DNA of 64,000 nt. It comes from Clavibacter nebraskensis NCPPB 2581 (lineage in GTDB: Bacteria > Actinomycetota > Actinomycetes > Actinomycetales > Microbacteriaceae). The notes below the pieces were generated by a model, which was not told where the DNA came from, ran no database searches, and was given only the letters and a program-made list of their open reading frames with translations. The stretch spans positions 1 through 64,000 of the forward strand of contig NC_020891.1 of NCBI RefSeq assembly GCF_000355695.1. Direction: 5' to 3'. Made by a program: the position numbers and the translations under genes. The first letter of the stretch is position 1. Each line of letters begins with the position of its first letter. Positions 1 through 12,846 of this stretch are shown here, piece after piece.

Positions 1-1434
1 ATGTCCGACCGCTCCGACCCGACGCACGCGATCTGGCAGAAGGTGCTCGCCGCCCTCACCGCGGACGACCGGATCACCCCGCAGCTGCACGGCTTCATCA
101 GCCTCGTGGAGCCGAAGGGCGTGATGACCGGCACCCTCTACCTCGAGGTGCCCAACGACCTCACGCGGGGGATGCTCGAGCAGCGCATCCGCGTCCCACT
201 CCTCAATGCCATCGGCTCGCTCGACGAGGCGGCCGGCGTGAGCAACTTCGCCATCGTGGTAAACCCGGAGATCGCGCAGGACGCCTTCGCCCAGCATCCC
301 GAGCCGGCCGCCGAGCAGCCGTACATCGAGACACCCACCATCACGGCGCCGACGGACAACCCGGGGCTGCCGGCCTCGCCGTCCCGCGGCGACTCACGCC
401 TCAACCCGAAGTACGGCTTCGACACGTTCGTCATCGGCGGATCCAACCGCTTCGCCCACGCTGCGGCCGTCGCCGTGGCCGAGGCGCCCGCCAAGGCCTA
501 CAACCCGCTCTTCATCTACGGCGACTCCGGCCTCGGCAAGACGCACCTCCTGCACGCCATCGGCCACTACGCCATCAGCCTCTACCCCGGGATCCGGGTG
601 CGGTACGTGAGCTCCGAGGAGTTCACCAACGACTTCATCAACTCCATCGCGAACAACCGGTCGTCGCTGTTCCAGTCGCGCTACCGCGACAACGACATCC
701 TGCTGATCGACGACATCCAGTTCCTCCAGGGCAAGGACTCGACGCAGGAGGCGTTCTTCCACACCTTCAACACGCTCCACGACCACAACAAGCAGGTGGT
801 CATCACGAGCGACCTGCCCCCGAAGCACCTCACGGGCTTCGAGGACCGCATGCGCTCGCGCTTCGAGTGGGGCCTCATCACGGACGTCCAGGCGCCCGAC
901 CTCGAGACGCGCATCGCGATCCTCCGCAAGAAGGCACAGAGCGAGAAGCTGCAGGTGCCCGACGACATCCTCGAGTACATGGCCACCAAGGTCACCTCGA
1001 ACATCCGGGAGCTCGAGGGCACCCTCATCCGCGTCACCGCGTTCGCCAGCCTCAACAAGACCCCGGTCGACTTGGCGCTCGTGCAGACGGTTCTGAAGGA
1101 CCTGATCACGTTGGACGAGGACAACGTCATCGCGCCGGTGGACATCATCAACCACACCGCGGCCTACTTCAAGCTCACGGTCGACGACCTCTACGGCTCG
1201 TCCCGCTCGCAGGCCGTGGCCACCGCCCGCCAGATCGCCATGTACCTGTGCCGCGAGCTGACCAACCTGTCGCTGCCCAAGATCGGGCAGCTGTTCGGCA
1301 ACCGTGACCACACGACGGTCATGTACGCCAACAAGAAGATCACCGAGCTCATGAAGGAGCGCCGCTCCATCTACAACCAGGTGACGGAGCTCACGAGCCG
1401 GATCAAGCAGAACCACCGCTACGGCAAGATGTGA
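1..1434 (+). CDS. dnaA: Chromosomal replication initiator DnaA
   Basis: DnaA binds 9-bp boxes in oriC, melts the origin and helps load the replicative helicase. The 477-residue protein has the full four-domain plan: domain I (about 1-85), a short proline-rich linker (about 95-135), the AAA+ ATPase and a C-terminal DNA-binding domain. Walker A is GDSGLGKT at 174-181, Walker B is LLIDDIQF at 234-241, and the DnaA signature NRDHTTVMY starts at residue 434. Domain II is much shorter than in Streptomyces. The ATG is base 1 of the window, so its promoter lies outside. A strong hairpin follows the gene and the origin lies beyond it. Confidence 0.98.
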   Translation: MSDRSDPTHAIWQKVLAALTADDRITPQLHGFISLVEPKGVMTGTLYLEVPNDLTRGMLEQRIRVPLLNAIGSLDEAAGVSNFAIVVNPEIAQDAFAQHPEPAAEQPYIETPTITAPTDNPGLPASPSRGDSRLNPKYGFDTFVIGGSNRFAHAAAVAVAEAPAKAYNPLFIYGDSGLGKTHLLHAIGHYAISLYPGIRVRYVSSEEFTNDFINSIANNRSSLFQSRYRDNDILLIDDIQFLQGKDSTQEAFFHTFNTLHDHNKQVVITSDLPPKHLTGFEDRMRSRFEWGLITDVQAPDLETRIAILRKKAQSEKLQVPDDILEYMATKVTSNIRELEGTLIRVTAFASLNKTPVDLALVQTVLKDLITLDEDNVIAPVDIINHTAAYFKLTVDDLYGSSRSQAVATARQIAMYLCRELTNLSLPKIGQLFGNRDHTTVMYANKKITELMKERRSIYNQVTELTSRIKQNHRYGKM

Positions 1435-1477
1435 GGCCCTCCTGCACGTGCTGCGGCACGTGCAGGGGACGAGGCAG

Positions 1478-1513
1478 CGGAAGGGGTCGGACCACGAGGT
1501 CCGACCCCTTCTG
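1478..1513 (+). terminator. Rho-independent-type terminator after dnaA
   Basis: A perfect 14-bp inverted repeat (1480-1493 with 1498-1511) closes on an ACGA tetraloop and extends by a G-U and a C-G pair. A second 10-bp hairpin lies just upstream (1441-1450 with 1457-1466). There is no long T-run, as is common in high-GC genomes. Together they should separate dnaA transcription from the origin. Confidence 0.75.
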
Positions 1514-1974
1514 CGTGCGCGGGTGTCGGCGGCCCCATGTCGATCGGAGCGACGTGGACGTGCTAAGAGGCCCCGAGCACGTCCCCGCGTCGGGGAGAGA
1601 GGGCCGGCCGGGCCGGATCCGCTGTTCCCCACAGTGTGCACAGAGTGTGGATAACTGTGGAGAACCGCCGGAGCCGATGTGGGTTCGAGGACCCGGCCTG
1701 TGGAGCCGACGTCGTCGCTTCGTCGGCATCCCGCCGAGTCCCCAGGCCGCTCCACACCCGTCCCACAACTTCCAGACGTGTAGTTCCCGCTCGATCACGG
1801 GGGCTCCGGGAGTTGTCCACAGATTCCACAGCGGTTAACACTATTGATCCTTAAACCCTTCATTGGATGTCGCCCAAGAACCTCAGGGTGTGGAGGGATC
1901 GCCGGTCGTAGAGGCCCCCGTCGGCACAGCTAGCATTGACCGACAAATCTTCCGCTCATCGAGGGGTCCACAAC
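1514..1974. other. oriC: Chromosomal origin region (oriC) between dnaA and dnaN
   Basis: This gene-free stretch lies between the dnaA terminator and dnaN, the usual actinobacterial position of oriC. It contains a perfect DnaA box in inverse orientation, TGTGGATAA (1646-1654), next to a one-mismatch box TGTGGAGAA (1656-1664). There is also a perfect actinobacterial-type box TTGTCCACA (1813-1821) and weaker copies (TTCCCCACA 1625-1633; GATTCCACA 1822-1830). A locally AT-rich segment at about 1833-1865, directly after the strong box, is the best candidate for the unwinding element. Box count and unwinding site are inferred from sequence only. Confidence 0.85.
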
Positions 1975-3126
1975 GTGAAGTTCCAAGTCAACAGGGACGT
2001 CTTCAGCGAGGCGGTGTCCTTCGCCGTCAAGCTCCTGCCGCAGCGCACGACCCTCCCGATCCTGAGCGGGGTGCTCATCGAGGCGACCGAGGACGGACTG
2101 ACGCTGTCGTCGTTCGACTACGAGGTCTCGGCCCGCACGCAGATCCAGGCGGACATCGAGGAGCCCGGCCGTGTCCTGGTCTCCGGCCGACTCCTCGCGG
2201 ACATCGCGAACCGCCTCCCGAACGCCCCGGTGCGGTTCACCACCGAGGACTCGAAGATCACCGTCTCGTGCGGATCCGCGCACTTCACGCTGCTGAGCAT
2301 GCCCGTCGAGGAGTACCCGACGCTGCCGCAGATCTCGGAGCAGTCCGGCCTCCTTCCCGCCGAGCAGTTCGCCGCCGCGGTCTCGCAGGTCGCGGTCGCC
2401 GCGTCCCGCGACGACGTCACGCCGGTCATCACCGGTGTCCAGCTCGAGGTGGGGGAGACCAGCCTCGGCCTCATCGCGACCGACCGCTACAGGGTCGCCG
2501 TGCGCGAGATCGACTGGGACGGCGGCGACTCCACGAGCGACGGCACCAGCCGCACCGCGCTCGTGCCCGCACGCACGCTGCAGGAGATCGGGAAGACCTT
2601 CGGCCACAGCGGCACCATCTCGGTCGCCATCACCGACACCGACGACCGTCAGCTCATCGCGTTCAGCGCCGACAGGAAGACCGTCACGTCCCTACTGATC
2701 CGGGGCAACTTCCCGCCGGTCAAGCGCCTCTTCCCCGAGACCGTCGACAACTACGCCGTGATCAACACGGCGGACCTCATCGAGGCGACGCGCCGCGTCC
2801 AGCTGGTGCTCGAGCGCGAGGCGGCACTCCGCTTCACCTTCACCATCGACGGCCTCACCCTCGAGGCCATCGGCTCCGAGCACGCGCAGGCATCGGAGAG
2901 CATCGACGCCCTCCTGACCGGCGTCGACACCGTGGTGTCGCTGAAGCCGCAGTTCCTGCTGGACGGCCTCGGCGCCGTCCACTCCGAGTTCGTCCGCCTC
3001 TCGTTCACGAAGACGGACAACCCCAACAAGCCCGGCCCCGTGCTCATCACGAGCCAGTCCTCCAAGGACCAGGCCGGCGCTGACAACTACCGGTACCTGC
3101 TGCAGCCGAACCTGCTGCTGCGCTAG
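1975..3126 (+). CDS. dnaN: DNA polymerase III beta subunit (sliding clamp)
   Basis: This is the ring-shaped clamp that tethers the replicative polymerase to DNA. I chose GTG at 1975 because GAGGGG (1961-1966) sits 8 nt upstream and the product then begins VKFQVNRDVF, matching the normal start of the family. An upstream in-frame TTG at 1936 would add 13 residues with no family support. From GTG the protein is 383 aa, normal for the three-fold repeated clamp fold. It ends in the typical LLQPNLLLR stretch near the C-terminus. The gene follows oriC and leads a replication cluster, with gnd 20 bp downstream. Confidence 0.96.
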   Translation: MKFQVNRDVFSEAVSFAVKLLPQRTTLPILSGVLIEATEDGLTLSSFDYEVSARTQIQADIEEPGRVLVSGRLLADIANRLPNAPVRFTTEDSKITVSCGSAHFTLLSMPVEEYPTLPQISEQSGLLPAEQFAAAVSQVAVAASRDDVTPVITGVQLEVGETSLGLIATDRYRVAVREIDWDGGDSTSDGTSRTALVPARTLQEIGKTFGHSGTISVAITDTDDRQLIAFSADRKTVTSLLIRGNFPPVKRLFPETVDNYAVINTADLIEATRRVQLVLEREAALRFTFTIDGLTLEAIGSEHAQASESIDALLTGVDTVVSLKPQFLLDGLGAVHSEFVRLSFTKTDNPNKPGPVLITSQSSKDQAGADNYRYLLQPNLLLR

Positions 3127-3146
3127 ACCGCGATCAAGGAGAGAAC

Positions 3147-4034
3147 ATGCACATCGGACTCGTCGGACTCGGCAAGATGGGCGCCCGCATGCGTGCGCGC
3201 CTCGAGGCAAACGGCATCGAGGTGACCGGCTACGACACGAACCCCGACGTCTCCGACGTGGCCACCCTCGACGACCTCGCCGCAGCGCTGCCCGCACCGC
3301 GCCTCGTCTGGGTCATGGTCCCGGCCGGCAAGGTCACGCAGAACGTGGTGGGCGACCTCGCCCGCATCCTGGAGCCGGGCGACCTCGTGATCGACGGCGG
3401 CAACTCCAAGTTCACGGACGACTTCGCGCACGCGGGGCTGCTCAAGGACAAGGGCATCGACTTCGTCGACGCCGGCGTCTCGGGCGGCGTCTGGGGCCTC
3501 GAGAACGGCTACGGCCTCATGGTCGGCGGCCCCAAGGAGCAGGTCGAGCGGGCGATGCCGGTCTTCGACGCGCTGCGTCCCGAGGGTCCGCGCGAGGAGG
3601 GCTTCGTCCACGTCGGCGACTCCGGCGCGGGGCACTACGCGAAGATGGTCCACAACGGCATCGAGTACGCCATGATGCAGTCGTTCGCCGAGGGCTACGA
3701 GCTCCTCGCTGCGCGCACGGACATCATCAAGGACGTCACGGGCACGTTCGAGGCGTGGCAGCGCGGGACGGTCGTGCGTTCCTGGCTGCTCGAGCTCCTC
3801 GTGAAGGCGCTCAAGGAGGACCCGGGCTTCGAAGACATCGAGGGCTTCGTGCAGGACTCCGGCGAGGGCCGCTGGACCATCGAGGAGGCGCTCGACAACG
3901 CCGTGCCGATGCCCGCCATCAGCGCGTCGATCTTCGCGCGCTTCTCCTCCCGCCAGGAGGACTCCCCGGCCATGAAGGCCGTCGCGGCGCTGCGCAACCA
4001 GTTCGGCGGCCACTCGGTGCAGAAGAAGTCCTGA
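3147..4034 (+). CDS. gnd: 6-phosphogluconate dehydrogenase, short decarboxylating form
   Basis: It oxidatively decarboxylates 6-phosphogluconate to ribulose 5-phosphate in the pentose phosphate pathway. The Rossmann start GLVGLGKMG (residues 4-12) and the catalytic stretch GHYAKMVHN with K166 and N170 are present. At 295 aa it is the short form (about 300 aa, related to YqeC/GntZ, often NAD-linked) rather than the 470-aa enzyme. AAGGAGAG precedes the ATG. It lies between dnaN and recF, 7 bp before recF. The same insertion is known in streptomycetes, so co-transcription with replication genes is likely. Confidence 0.93.
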   Translation: MHIGLVGLGKMGARMRARLEANGIEVTGYDTNPDVSDVATLDDLAAALPAPRLVWVMVPAGKVTQNVVGDLARILEPGDLVIDGGNSKFTDDFAHAGLLKDKGIDFVDAGVSGGVWGLENGYGLMVGGPKEQVERAMPVFDALRPEGPREEGFVHVGDSGAGHYAKMVHNGIEYAMMQSFAEGYELLAARTDIIKDVTGTFEAWQRGTVVRSWLLELLVKALKEDPGFEDIEGFVQDSGEGRWTIEEALDNAVPMPAISASIFARFSSRQEDSPAMKAVAALRNQFGGHSVQKKS

Positions 4035-4041
4035 CCACCGG

Positions 4042-5253
4042 ATGATCGTCCGTCACCTCTCCCTGGGTGACTTCCGCAACTACACCCGCGCGGACGTCGC
4101 GCTCCTGCCCGGTGCCACCCTCTTCGTGGGGAGCAACGGGCAGGGCAAGACGAACCTGGTGGAGGCGCTGGGCTTCCTGAGCACGCTCGGGTCGCACCGC
4201 GTCTCCACCGACCAGGCGCTCATCCGCCAGGGGGCGGAGTCGGCCGTGATCCGGGCGCTCCTGCAGCACGCCGGACGGGAGCTCCGGGTCGAGGTCCAGA
4301 TCAACCGCTCGTCGGCGAACCGCGCGCAGGTGAACAGCACGCCCACGAAGCCGCGCGAGCTGCCGCGGTACTTCTCGAGCGTGTTGTTCGCGCCGGAGGA
4401 CCTCGCCCTCGTGCGCGGCGATCCCTCCGGCCGACGCCGGTTCCTGGACCAACTGCTCGTGCTGCGCACGCCGCGGCTCGCCGGGGTGCTGTCGGACTAC
4501 GAGCGAGCGCTCAAGCAGCGCAACACCCTGCTCAAGTCGGCGCGGGCGCGCGGGATGAAGGCCGACCAGCTGGGCACGCTCGACATCTGGGACGAGCGTC
4601 TCGTCGCGATCGGCTCGCAGATCATCGCGGCGCGCGGGGCTCTCGTCGAGAACCTCCAGCCGGAGCTGGCGCGCGCGTACCTGGCCGTGGCGGGATCCGA
4701 CCACGGGCCGTCGTCGCGTCCGGAGCTGAGCATCCTCGCGGACGACCCGGGGGACGACGACGCGGACGACTCGGGCGCGCGCGACGGTGGGCGCTTCACG
4801 CGGGCCGAGGACGTCGTGCCCGTATTCGCCGCGGCCATCGCCCGCATGCGGCCCCGCGAGCTCGAGCGGGGTCTGACCCTGGTCGGCCCGCATCGCGACG
4901 ATGTCCTGTTCCGGCTCAACGGGTTACCCGCGAAGGGCTACGCCAGCCACGGGGAGTCGTGGTCGTTCGCCCTCGCGCTGAAGCTCGCGTCGGCCGAGCT
5001 CCTGCGGCGCGACTCGCAGACGGGTGATCCGGTCCTCATCCTCGACGACGTCTTCGCCGAGCTCGACCAGGCCAGGCGCGGGCGCCTCGCGGAGGCCGTC
5101 ACCGGCTTTGAGCAGGTGCTCATCACGGCTGCGGTGTTCGAGGACGTGCCCGAGCACCTGGCCGCGAACGCCGTGCACATCCGCGCCGGCGAGATCGTGG
5201 ACGCACCGGCACCGGCACCGGCACCGACCGACGCGGACGGGGGAGCGGCGTGA
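4042..5253 (+). CDS. recF: DNA repair and recombination protein RecF
   Basis: RecF is an SMC-like ATPase that works with RecO and RecR to load RecA at gapped DNA. Walker A is GSNGQGKT (residues 30-37) and the Walker B/signature region is ILDDVFAELD (333-342). The 403-aa length is normal. An acidic low-complexity stretch around residues 235-250 and an Ala-Pro repeat at the C-terminus are lineage decorations. The ATG at 4042 gives the family-typical MIVRHLSLGDFRNY start. The stop overlaps the start of the next gene in a GTGA arrangement, implying translational coupling. Confidence 0.97.
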   Translation: MIVRHLSLGDFRNYTRADVALLPGATLFVGSNGQGKTNLVEALGFLSTLGSHRVSTDQALIRQGAESAVIRALLQHAGRELRVEVQINRSSANRAQVNSTPTKPRELPRYFSSVLFAPEDLALVRGDPSGRRRFLDQLLVLRTPRLAGVLSDYERALKQRNTLLKSARARGMKADQLGTLDIWDERLVAIGSQIIAARGALVENLQPELARAYLAVAGSDHGPSSRPELSILADDPGDDDADDSGARDGGRFTRAEDVVPVFAAAIARMRPRELERGLTLVGPHRDDVLFRLNGLPAKGYASHGESWSFALALKLASAELLRRDSQTGDPVLILDDVFAELDQARRGRLAEAVTGFEQVLITAAVFEDVPEHLAANAVHIRAGEIVDAPAPAPAPTDADGGAA

Positions 5254-5762
5254 TCCCCCGCGCCGCTGACGGCGGACCGCTGCCCGAGTCCGAGGCGGTC
5301 GCCGTCTACCGCCGGTTCCGCAAGGTGTTCGGCGACGCGTCCGTGCGGTCGCCCTCCGCCCGGAAGCGCCGGGAGCAGAAGGCGGGGAGCTCGCCGTTCC
5401 AGCCGGGACGGGATCCCGACTCCCTCGGCAACGTCATGGACTCGCTCACCTCGCGGATGGGATGGACGTCCTCGCTGTCGCAGGCCGAGCTCATGGCGGC
5501 GTGGACGACCATCGCCGGCGAGGAGACCGCCGAGCACTCCTCCCCGGTCGGCATCGAGGACGGCCTCCTCACGGTCGAGTGCGAGTCGACGGCGTGGGCG
5601 ACGCAGCTGCGGCTCATGCGCGTGGAGATCACGACGCGTATCGCCGAGCGCTTCCCCGACGCGGGCATCCGTTCGATCCGCTTCCAGGGGCCGAACGCCC
5701 CGTCCTGGAAAAAGGGCCCCAGGTCGATCCCAGGGCGGGGCCCGCGCGATACCTACGGCTAG
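5250..5762 (+). CDS. dciA: DciA-type replicative helicase loader (DUF721)
   Basis: This DUF721 protein of 170 aa sits after recF, where mycobacteria carry Rv0004. DUF721 proteins (DciA) are the widespread bacterial helicase operators that assist DnaB loading when DnaC/DnaI are absent. The first ~50 residues are basic and disordered. The conserved fold starts near residue 65, with characteristic tryptophans W85 (LMAAWTTIAG) and W116 (STAWATQLRLM). The GTG start at 5250 overlaps the recF stop. The family call is firm; the loader role is inferred from work on other actinobacteria. Confidence 0.9.
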   Translation: MIPRAADGGPLPESEAVAVYRRFRKVFGDASVRSPSARKRREQKAGSSPFQPGRDPDSLGNVMDSLTSRMGWTSSLSQAELMAAWTTIAGEETAEHSSPVGIEDGLLTVECESTAWATQLRLMRVEITTRIAERFPDAGIRSIRFQGPNAPSWKKGPRSIPGRGPRDTYG

Positions 5763-5839
5763 GGAGGCGAATCACGTCACCCCCGCCTCGAAAGCGCGGC
5801 AGACGGCCGGTCAGGGCGGTGCCGAGGGTACTCCTGCGA

Positions 5840-5845
5840 TAGAAT
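5840..5845 (+). promoter_or_regulatory. Candidate -10 element for gyrB
   Basis: TAGAAT stands out in the GC-rich 189-bp gap between dciA and gyrB and lies about 107 bp before the gyrB ATG. No recognisable -35 box sits 16-18 bp upstream. If it is used, gyrBA has its own promoter and a leader of roughly 100 nt. That fits the supercoiling-responsive control known for gyrase genes. Confidence 0.35.
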
Positions 5846-5894
5846 AAGGGGTCGCCCGCAGTCCAGGGACGACGGTCCCCGGATCACCTCGTGA

Positions 5895-7997
<2,103 letters not shown>

Positions 7998-8079
7998 TCG
8001 ACCGGGCGGCGGCACGGCCCGATGCCGACCGCCGCCCCACGCCGACCCCACGATCCACCGACCTCTGAACGGGACCTCC

Positions 8080-10759
<2,680 letters not shown>

Positions 10760-10767
<8 letters not shown>

Positions 10768-11167
10768 TGTCGCCGAGAAGCTCGCGAAGAAGTCGTCGCG
10801 GGCCACCACCACCAAGCAGGTGCGTCTGAAGCTCGTGTACGTCGACTTCTGGTCGGCGCTGAAGCTCGCGTTCCTCTTCTCCGTGGTGCTCGGCATCATC
10901 ACCGTCGTCGCGACGTTCCTCATCTACGTCGTGCTCCAGACCACGAACGTGTTCGGCACGGTCGACCAGTTGTTCCAGGAGGTCTCCGGATCCGCGGACT
11001 TCTCCCTCCAGGACGTCTTCGGCCTGGGCCAGGTGCTCGGCTTCGCGATCGTCGTCGCCGTCCTCAACATCGTCGTCGGCACCGTGCTCGGTGCCGTCGC
11101 CGCGCTGCTGTACAACCTCAGCGTGCGGATCACCGGCGGCGTCCTCGTCGGCTTCACCAACGCGTAG
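10760..11167 (+). CDS. DUF3566 membrane protein downstream of gyrase
   Basis: This 135-aa membrane protein has a basic cytoplasmic N-terminus (about 1-30) and two hydrophobic segments (about 36-59 and 92-117). Its sequence and position directly after gyrA match the actinobacterial DUF3566 family (Rv0007 in mycobacteria, which has a longer N-terminus). The ATG at 10760 overlaps the gyrA stop, so translation is probably coupled. Function is unknown; conservation beside gyrase and near cell-division genes hints at an envelope or division role, which is inference. Confidence 0.88.
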
Positions 11168-11215
11168 CCGATTGGGAGAAACGGGCAGGCGTACGGTAAC
11201 GTGTACCTGCCCGAT

Positions 11216-11289
11216 GGGGATATAGCTCAGTTGGTTAGAGCGCTTCACTGATAATGAAGAGGTCCCAGGTTCAAATCCTGGTATCCCCA
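11216..11289 (+). tRNA. tRNA-Ile (GAT)
   Basis: The 74-nt cloverleaf has a perfect 7-bp acceptor stem (11216-11222 with 11282-11288), a TTC-containing T loop and a 5-bp anticodon stem around loop CTGATAA. The anticodon GAT is at 11250-11252. CCA is encoded at 11290-11292. The tRNA-Ile/tRNA-Ala pair after gyrA is conserved in actinobacteria. Confidence 0.97.
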
Positions 11290-11295
11290 CCAACA

Positions 11296-11320
11296 CCCCC
11301 GGATCCGCATGATCCGGGGG
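11296..11320 (+). terminator. Hairpin between tRNA-Ile and tRNA-Ala
   Basis: A perfect 10-bp inverted repeat (11296-11305 with 11311-11320) with a 5-nt loop starts 4 nt after the encoded CCA. No T-run follows. It could terminate transcription or mark the processing boundary of the tRNA-Ile precursor. Confidence 0.55.
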
Positions 11321-11372
11321 CATGGCGGGACACGAGTCGGTAGATCGCCAGGCGGTCCGAGGCTCGCCGATC

Positions 11373-11445
11373 GGGGTCATAGCTCAATTGGTAGAGCGCC
11401 TGCTTTGCAAGCAGGAGGTCCGGGGTTCGATTCCCCGTGACTCCA
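11373..11445 (+). tRNA. tRNA-Ala (TGC)
   Basis: The 73-nt cloverleaf has anticodon TGC at 11406-11408 in loop TTTGCAA. The acceptor stem contains the G3-U70 wobble that is the identity signal for alanyl-tRNA synthetase. The discriminator is A at 11445. CCA is not encoded, unlike in the neighbouring tRNA-Ile, so this precursor needs CCA addition. Confidence 0.97.
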
Positions 11446-11507
11446 CATCTCGCCCGTTGCCGGGCTCCTCCCCTCGCCGCATGCGTCCGGTCCCGACCGC
11501 ACGACGA

Positions 11508-11537
11508 AGGCCCGGACACCTGTCGGTGTCCGGGCCT
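11508..11537. terminator. Bidirectional terminator after tRNA-Ala
   Basis: A perfect 13-bp inverted repeat (11508-11520 with 11525-11537) with loop TGTC lies between tRNA-Ala and the convergent gene ending at 11558. It can serve both strands. Confidence 0.75.
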
Positions 11538-11557
11538 CTGTCAGAGCGAGACGGGGA

Positions 11558-12196
11558 TCAGCTCGCGGGCTGGTCCTTCGTGGTCGCGTCGACGGCCTCG
11601 GGCTCGTCGTCGGCGATCCACAGGTCGTCGTCCGCGCGGAACGTCTGGTACAGCGCGTAGCCGACGCCGCCGACCACCACGACGCCGAGCGCGATGAGGG
11701 CGACGCCGCCGAAGCCGAGGCCCTTCTTCGCCGGAGCGACCTGCGGGACGTAGCGGCCCACGTAGGAGCGCCCGTTGTCGACGTAGTGCTTGCCGAACTC
11801 CTGCGCCTTGGAGGAGACCTTGCCGGCCTTCTTGACCGCGTCCTTCACCTGCTTGCTGTTGCGGATGCCCTCGGTCGCGGCGACCGCGGATCCGGCGGCA
11901 CCGGCGACGGCCGGGAGGACCGTGTGCGTGAAGCCCTTGTAGGCGGAGTCGGCCGCGGTGCGGACGCGCTCGGCGCCGGCCTCGTAGCCGGGACGGATGT
12001 GGTCGTCGACACCGCGCTTGACGGCGGGGACGACATGCTGGTCGGAGAGCTTGCGCGCGGTGTGCGCGGCCTCGACCACGACGACGTTGGCCCGGTCGAG
12101 GACCTCGCGCTGCTCCTTGAGGACGGCGGCCGCGTGGGTGCGGAGCTTCGCCAACTCCTTCTTGTTCTTGCGTGACAGACCCAAGGGGACCTCCAT
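11558..12196 (-). CDS. Hypothetical single-pass membrane protein
   Basis: I do not recognise a named family. From the ATG at 12196 the product is 212 aa. It has a basic Lys-rich start (KNKKELAKL), a long Ala-rich helical region (about 20-155) and one hydrophobic segment (about 160-184). The acidic tail contains DDDLWIADDEPE. In-frame codons upstream would add about 19 residues of arginine-rich, poorly conserved sequence, so I prefer the internal ATG. It is transcribed towards the tRNAs, divergently from ppiA with 110 bp between the starts. An envelope-associated role is likely only from its shape. Confidence 0.75.
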   Translation of the reverse strand: MEVPLGLSRKNKKELAKLRTHAAAVLKEQREVLDRANVVVVEAAHTARKLSDQHVVPAVKRGVDDHIRPGYEAGAERVRTAADSAYKGFTHTVLPAVAGAAGSAVAATEGIRNSKQVKDAVKKAGKVSSKAQEFGKHYVDNGRSYVGRYVPQVAPAKKGLGFGGVALIALGVVVVGGVGYALYQTFRADDDLWIADDEPEAVDATTKDQPAS

Positions 12197-12306
12197 CGGT
12201 GTGGTTTCGCCAGGAATCCCCAGTCTGGCACGGGTGCCTCTGCGGGCAAACACGACGGAGCCTGTGCGTCCGCCGAGTCCCAGCTCCGCCGTGAGACCAT
12301 TGCTCC

Positions 12307-12846
12307 ATGTCTGCGCACACTCACGTCGCCACCATGACGACCAACCACGGCACCATCGTCCTCAACCTCTTCGGGTCCCACGCACCCCAGACCGTCGAGA
12401 ACTTCGTCGGCCTCGCCACGGGCGAGAAGGAGTGGACCCACCCCCAGACCGGCAAGAAGTCGACCGACCCGCTCTACGACGGCGTCGTCTTCCACCGCAT
12501 CATCAAGGACTTCATGCTTCAGGGCGGCGACCCGCTCGGCCAGGGCACCGGCGGCCCCGGCTACCAGTTCGACGACGAGATCAGCCGCGACCTCGACTTC
12601 TCCAAGCCCTACATCCTCGCCATGGCGAACGCGGGCACCCAGGGCGGCCGCGGCACGAACGGCTCGCAGTTCTTCATCACCACGGCGCCCACCACGTGGC
12701 TCCAGGGCAAGCACACGATCTTCGGCGAGGTCGCCGACGACGCGTCCAAGAAGGTCGTCGACGCGCTCAACGCCGTCCCGACCGACGGCCGCGACCGTCC
12801 CCGCGAGGACGTCGTGATCGAGAGCGTCACCGTCGAGAAGGTCTGA
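12307..12846 (+). CDS. ppiA: Cyclophilin-type peptidyl-prolyl isomerase
   Basis: It catalyses cis-trans isomerisation of Xaa-Pro bonds during folding. The 179-aa single-domain protein has the cyclophilin core motifs FHRIIKDFMLQGGD and GSQFFITT, and ends with the usual IESVTVEKV strand. There is no signal peptide, so it should be cytoplasmic. Its stop overlaps the rhomboid start by one base (TGATG). It corresponds in position to Rv0009 of mycobacteria. Confidence 0.95.
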   Translation: MSAHTHVATMTTNHGTIVLNLFGSHAPQTVENFVGLATGEKEWTHPQTGKKSTDPLYDGVVFHRIIKDFMLQGGDPLGQGTGGPGYQFDDEISRDLDFSKPYILAMANAGTQGGRGTNGSQFFITTAPTTWLQGKHTIFGEVADDASKKVVDALNAVPTDGRDRPREDVVIESVTVEKV

